A DNA stretch of 64,000 bases from Beijerinckiaceae bacterium. GTDB taxonomy: Bacteria > Pseudomonadota > Alphaproteobacteria > Rhizobiales > Beijerinckiaceae. This document shows positions 62,111 through 64,000 of the stretch, in pieces. Each line of letters opens with the position of its first letter. Position 1 is the first letter of the stretch. Location: assembly GCA_009773635.1 (NCBI GenBank), contig WSYC01000003.1, positions 1-64,000 of the forward strand. Reading direction: 5' to 3'. Below the pieces are notes generated by a model. The model saw nothing but the letters and a program-made list of their open reading frames with translations. It had not been told where the DNA came from and ran no database searches. The position numbers were made by a program, and so were the translations under genes.

Positions 62111-63475
62111 TCAGGTTTGGACGGGGCGTGGCAGCCGGATGCGCGCTTCAAATCCATCCGGGAGGCCGGACGCCGGGGATAGCAGGTCCAGCCTGCTGCC
62201 CACACCGGCGGCGATCGTGGCAGCAATCGCAAGGCCCAGCCCTGAGCCCTCGGTTTCAGCGGTGCCCCGCTCGAAGCGATGGGTCAGACGATCGAGAACC
62301 TCACGCGGGACAATCGCTCCGCGATTGGAAACCGAGAACAAGGCGTCAACATCGAGCGATATTTTAATAGGCTGCCGGGAATCACCGTGTTTCAGGGCAT
62401 TTTCGATGAGGTTGCGCGCCAGAATGGCAAAGGCATCGATATCGATCAAGGAAACCGTCGTGCCGTTTTCCGGTACTTCAACCTCGATGCGCTCCGCGTG
62501 GGCGGGGCGCCTGGTAAATTCATCGACGATGATATCCAGGACCGGCACGAGATTGGCGGGCTCTTCGGCAACAAGGCCGCTGCCTTCCGCTTTGGCGAGC
62601 TGAAGCAGCTTTTCCGAAAGGCGCGCCAGACGGTGCAAGGCCGCCTCGATCTCGCCGGCGCGCTCGCGAACCGGCCCGTCAATCAGTTCGGAGCGCAAGC
62701 GCTGGGTCTGCGCCAGAGCCGCAGCGACCGGCGTGCGCAATTCGTGCGCGCTGTTGGCGGTGAAGGTCCGCTCGGCGTCGAGCGTGCGCCTCAGCCTTTC
62801 CATCAGACGATTGATGGCTTCGGCGATCGGGCCGATCTCGCCGGGCAACAGCGAGGTGTCGAGCGGCGCAAGGTTACCGCCGTCGCGATGCTCGATGTCA
62901 TCGCGCAGGCGTACCACGGGCCGGAATGCCAGGGCGATCATGCTCCATGTGCCGAGAATGCCGAGAGGTAGCATTACGGCCAGCGGCCAGACGAGCATCT
63001 TCACGGCGTCGAGCAACGCCTTCTGCCGGTGCCCGGGACGTTCGGCGGCGGTGACGATGATCGTGCCCTTCACCGCATTCTCGGTGTAGAAACGGGTGTT
63101 CTGCCCGCTCAGGAAGCCATGGGCAGGGTTATGCGGGAAGTGTTCCGGTTCAGCATCGTGCGATTGCAGCAGCACCCGGCCTTCGGCGTCGCGCACGATG
63201 TAGGTGATGAATTCCTTGTGCTCGCCCACCGATGGTAATTGCTGCGGCGCGGCGTCCCCGCTCTCCCGGTTGAGAATTTCCGTGTAGGCCAGCGGCAGCA
63301 CGCGCTGCACGACCTCCTGCAAGGCGCTGTCGAAGACTTCATCGATTTCCTCGCGCAGGATGAAACCGGCCGCCAGTGTTCCCGCCAGCCAGAGAGCGGT
63401 AAAGCCGAGGGTGAGTATCAGGCTCAACCGACGCTGGAGGCTGCCTCTGGGGGGGAATAGTCGCGCTGTCTTCAT
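62111..63475 (-). CDS. Sensor histidine kinase (QseC/PmrB-like, EnvZ-OmpR class)
   Basis: This inner-membrane kinase has 454 residues. ATG 63475 (MKTARLFPP) lies five bases after the regulator's stop. Helices are near 20-42 and 165-190, enclosing a periplasmic domain of about 120 residues with acidic and His-rich patches (HDAEPEHFPHNPAH) that could sense a metal. A HAMP-like linker, the H-box H244 in NSAHELRTPVAAALAQ, an N-box NLIENALKHGD and a G-box GSGLGLAIAATIA follow. It phosphorylates the adjacent regulator and probably controls the downstream reductase operon. Confidence 0.9.
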   Translation of the reverse strand: MKTARLFPPRGSLQRRLSLILTLGFTALWLAGTLAAGFILREEIDEVFDSALQEVVQRVLPLAYTEILNRESGDAAPQQLPSVGEHKEFITYIVRDAEGRVLLQSHDAEPEHFPHNPAHGFLSGQNTRFYTENAVKGTIIVTAAERPGHRQKALLDAVKMLVWPLAVMLPLGILGTWSMIALAFRPVVRLRDDIEHRDGGNLAPLDTSLLPGEIGPIAEAINRLMERLRRTLDAERTFTANSAHELRTPVAAALAQTQRLRSELIDGPVRERAGEIEAALHRLARLSEKLLQLAKAEGSGLVAEEPANLVPVLDIIVDEFTRRPAHAERIEVEVPENGTTVSLIDIDAFAILARNLIENALKHGDSRQPIKISLDVDALFSVSNRGAIVPREVLDRLTHRFERGTAETEGSGLGLAIAATIAAGVGSRLDLLSPASGLPDGFEARIRLPRPVQT

Positions 63476-63480
63476 GCTGC

Positions 63481-64000
63481 TCAGGCACCGCCGGGCTGAC
63501 CAAGGCGATAGCCGAGGCCGCGCTCCGTGCATATTGTGTCCGCTCCGAGTTTTTTCCGGAGGCGCGCGACATAGACTTCGATGGTGTTGCTCTCAACCTC
63601 GGCGCCGAATGTATAGAGCCGCTCTTCAAGCTGTCCCTTCGAGAGCAGCATGCCCGGCCGCTGGAGGAATGCCTCGAACAGGCTCCATTCGCGTGCCGTC
63701 AGGGCGATCTGGCGTCCGGCCCTGCGGATGGATCGGGCGGCCATGTCGATGGTGAGTTCGCCGAGCTGGACTTCGGGGTTCGGTTTGCCGGCATAGCGCC
63801 GCGCGACCGCGCCAAGACGTGCGGACAATTCATCGAGATCGAACGGCTTGACGAGATAATCGTCCGCTCCGGCATTGAGCCCGGCGATCCTGTCCGAAAC
63901 CTGATCGCGCGCCGTCAGCACGATCACCGGCATGGTGTCGCCGGCCTGCCGACGGTGGCGCAGGAAATCGAGGCCGCGTCCGTCCGGCAACATGAGGTCG
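63481..64000 (-). CDS. OmpR-family response regulator (partial, runs off the window)
   Basis: This is the C-terminal part of a two-component regulator. The frame is open to the right edge and begins here with DLMLPDGRG, so the phospho-acceptor Asp is the first complete codon (63997-63999). The receiver continues with IVLTARD and DDYLVKPFDLDEL. The winged-helix DNA-binding domain has LTAREWSLFEAFLQRPG and NTIEVYVARLRKKLG, then GLGYRL. About the first 50 residues lie outside the window. It heads the operon of kinase, DUF2271-like protein, PepSY reductase and ApbE, and is the likely activator of it. Confidence 0.93.
   Translation of the reverse strand, partial: DLMLPDGRGLDFLRHRRQAGDTMPVIVLTARDQVSDRIAGLNAGADDYLVKPFDLDELSARLGAVARRYAGKPNPEVQLGELTIDMAARSIRRAGRQIALTAREWSLFEAFLQRPGMLLSKGQLEERLYTFGAEVESNTIEVYVARLRKKLGADTICTERGLGYRLGQPGGA

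Noticed and set aside
60076-62367. A plus-strand open frame of 763 codons opposite the PepSY reductase and DUF2271-like genes
   Set aside because: It is a shadow of well-supported genes on the other strand, with no ribosome site or recognisable domain.

Overview
The window reads as a chromosomal segment of a GC-rich alphaproteobacterium, most likely of the order Hyphomicrobiales (Rhizobiales). The clues are an Irr-type Fur-family regulator divergent from a fabA-fabB-fabI cluster, an intracellular PHA depolymerase, many solute-binding-protein transporters, a tripartite-tricarboxylate-type binding protein, and a REP-like palindrome of the kind common in that group. Genes are dense, strongly GC3-biased and mostly metabolic or transport genes. 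No rRNA, CRISPR array, transposase or phage gene was seen. One tRNA gene, tRNA-Leu(CAG), is present.

Layout. 0-6.4 kb: an AT-rich orphan gene, an ABC exporter, a TctC/Bug-type binding protein, a MepA-like murein endopeptidase and a PLP aminotransferase. 6.6-11.6 kb: a TetR regulator with an RND efflux pump (adaptor and inner-membrane permease). 11.6-18.8 kb: a GMC oxidoreductase, then a five-gene peptide-type ABC importer with a strong hairpin after the binding-protein gene. 18.9-24.8 kb: an 84-residue stand-alone Ada zinc domain, PHA depolymerase, a YgjP-like metalloprotease, a Bcr/CflA drug exporter and a class A PBP. 25-30.3 kb: a tightly coupled CoA-transferase/ThDP-enzyme pair, a membrane protein and an ALDH7-type dehydrogenase. 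30.6-40.2 kb: a sugar or sugar-acid uptake and oxidation locus with a malK-SBP-malF-malG transporter, two beta-hydroxyacid dehydrogenases, an FAD oxidoreductase, a DgoR-like GntR regulator and an SDR. 40.4-46.8 kb: pyruvate carboxylase, a homoserine-dehydrogenase-like/SAF protein, a TauE-type exporter and a DsbA-like protein. 46.8-50.7 kb: fabA, fabB, a DUF3303-like gene and fabI, facing irr. 50.8-54 kb: an SH3 protein, a D-2-hydroxyacid dehydrogenase, an NDUFA9-like protein and a small membrane protein.

The right-hand end is the least ordinary part. After tRNA-Leu and a chemoreceptor with almost no external domain, an AT-rich gap precedes a three-gene cluster (69, 431 and 144 residues). The second protein looks V4R/DUF5943-like, and the first could be a peptide precursor or small subunit. 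Opposite it runs an operon of response regulator, histidine kinase, secreted DUF2271-like protein, PepSY/flavodoxin reductase and ApbE flavin transferase. The DUF2271-like protein carries DGTTGAS, which fits the FMN-attachment motif used by ApbE. This suggests a two-component-controlled chain passing electrons from cytosolic NAD(P)H through a heme/flavin membrane reductase to a covalently flavinylated periplasmic protein.

All calls rest on reading the sequence and on remembered family features; no database search was run. Starts were chosen from ribosome-binding sites and overlaps.
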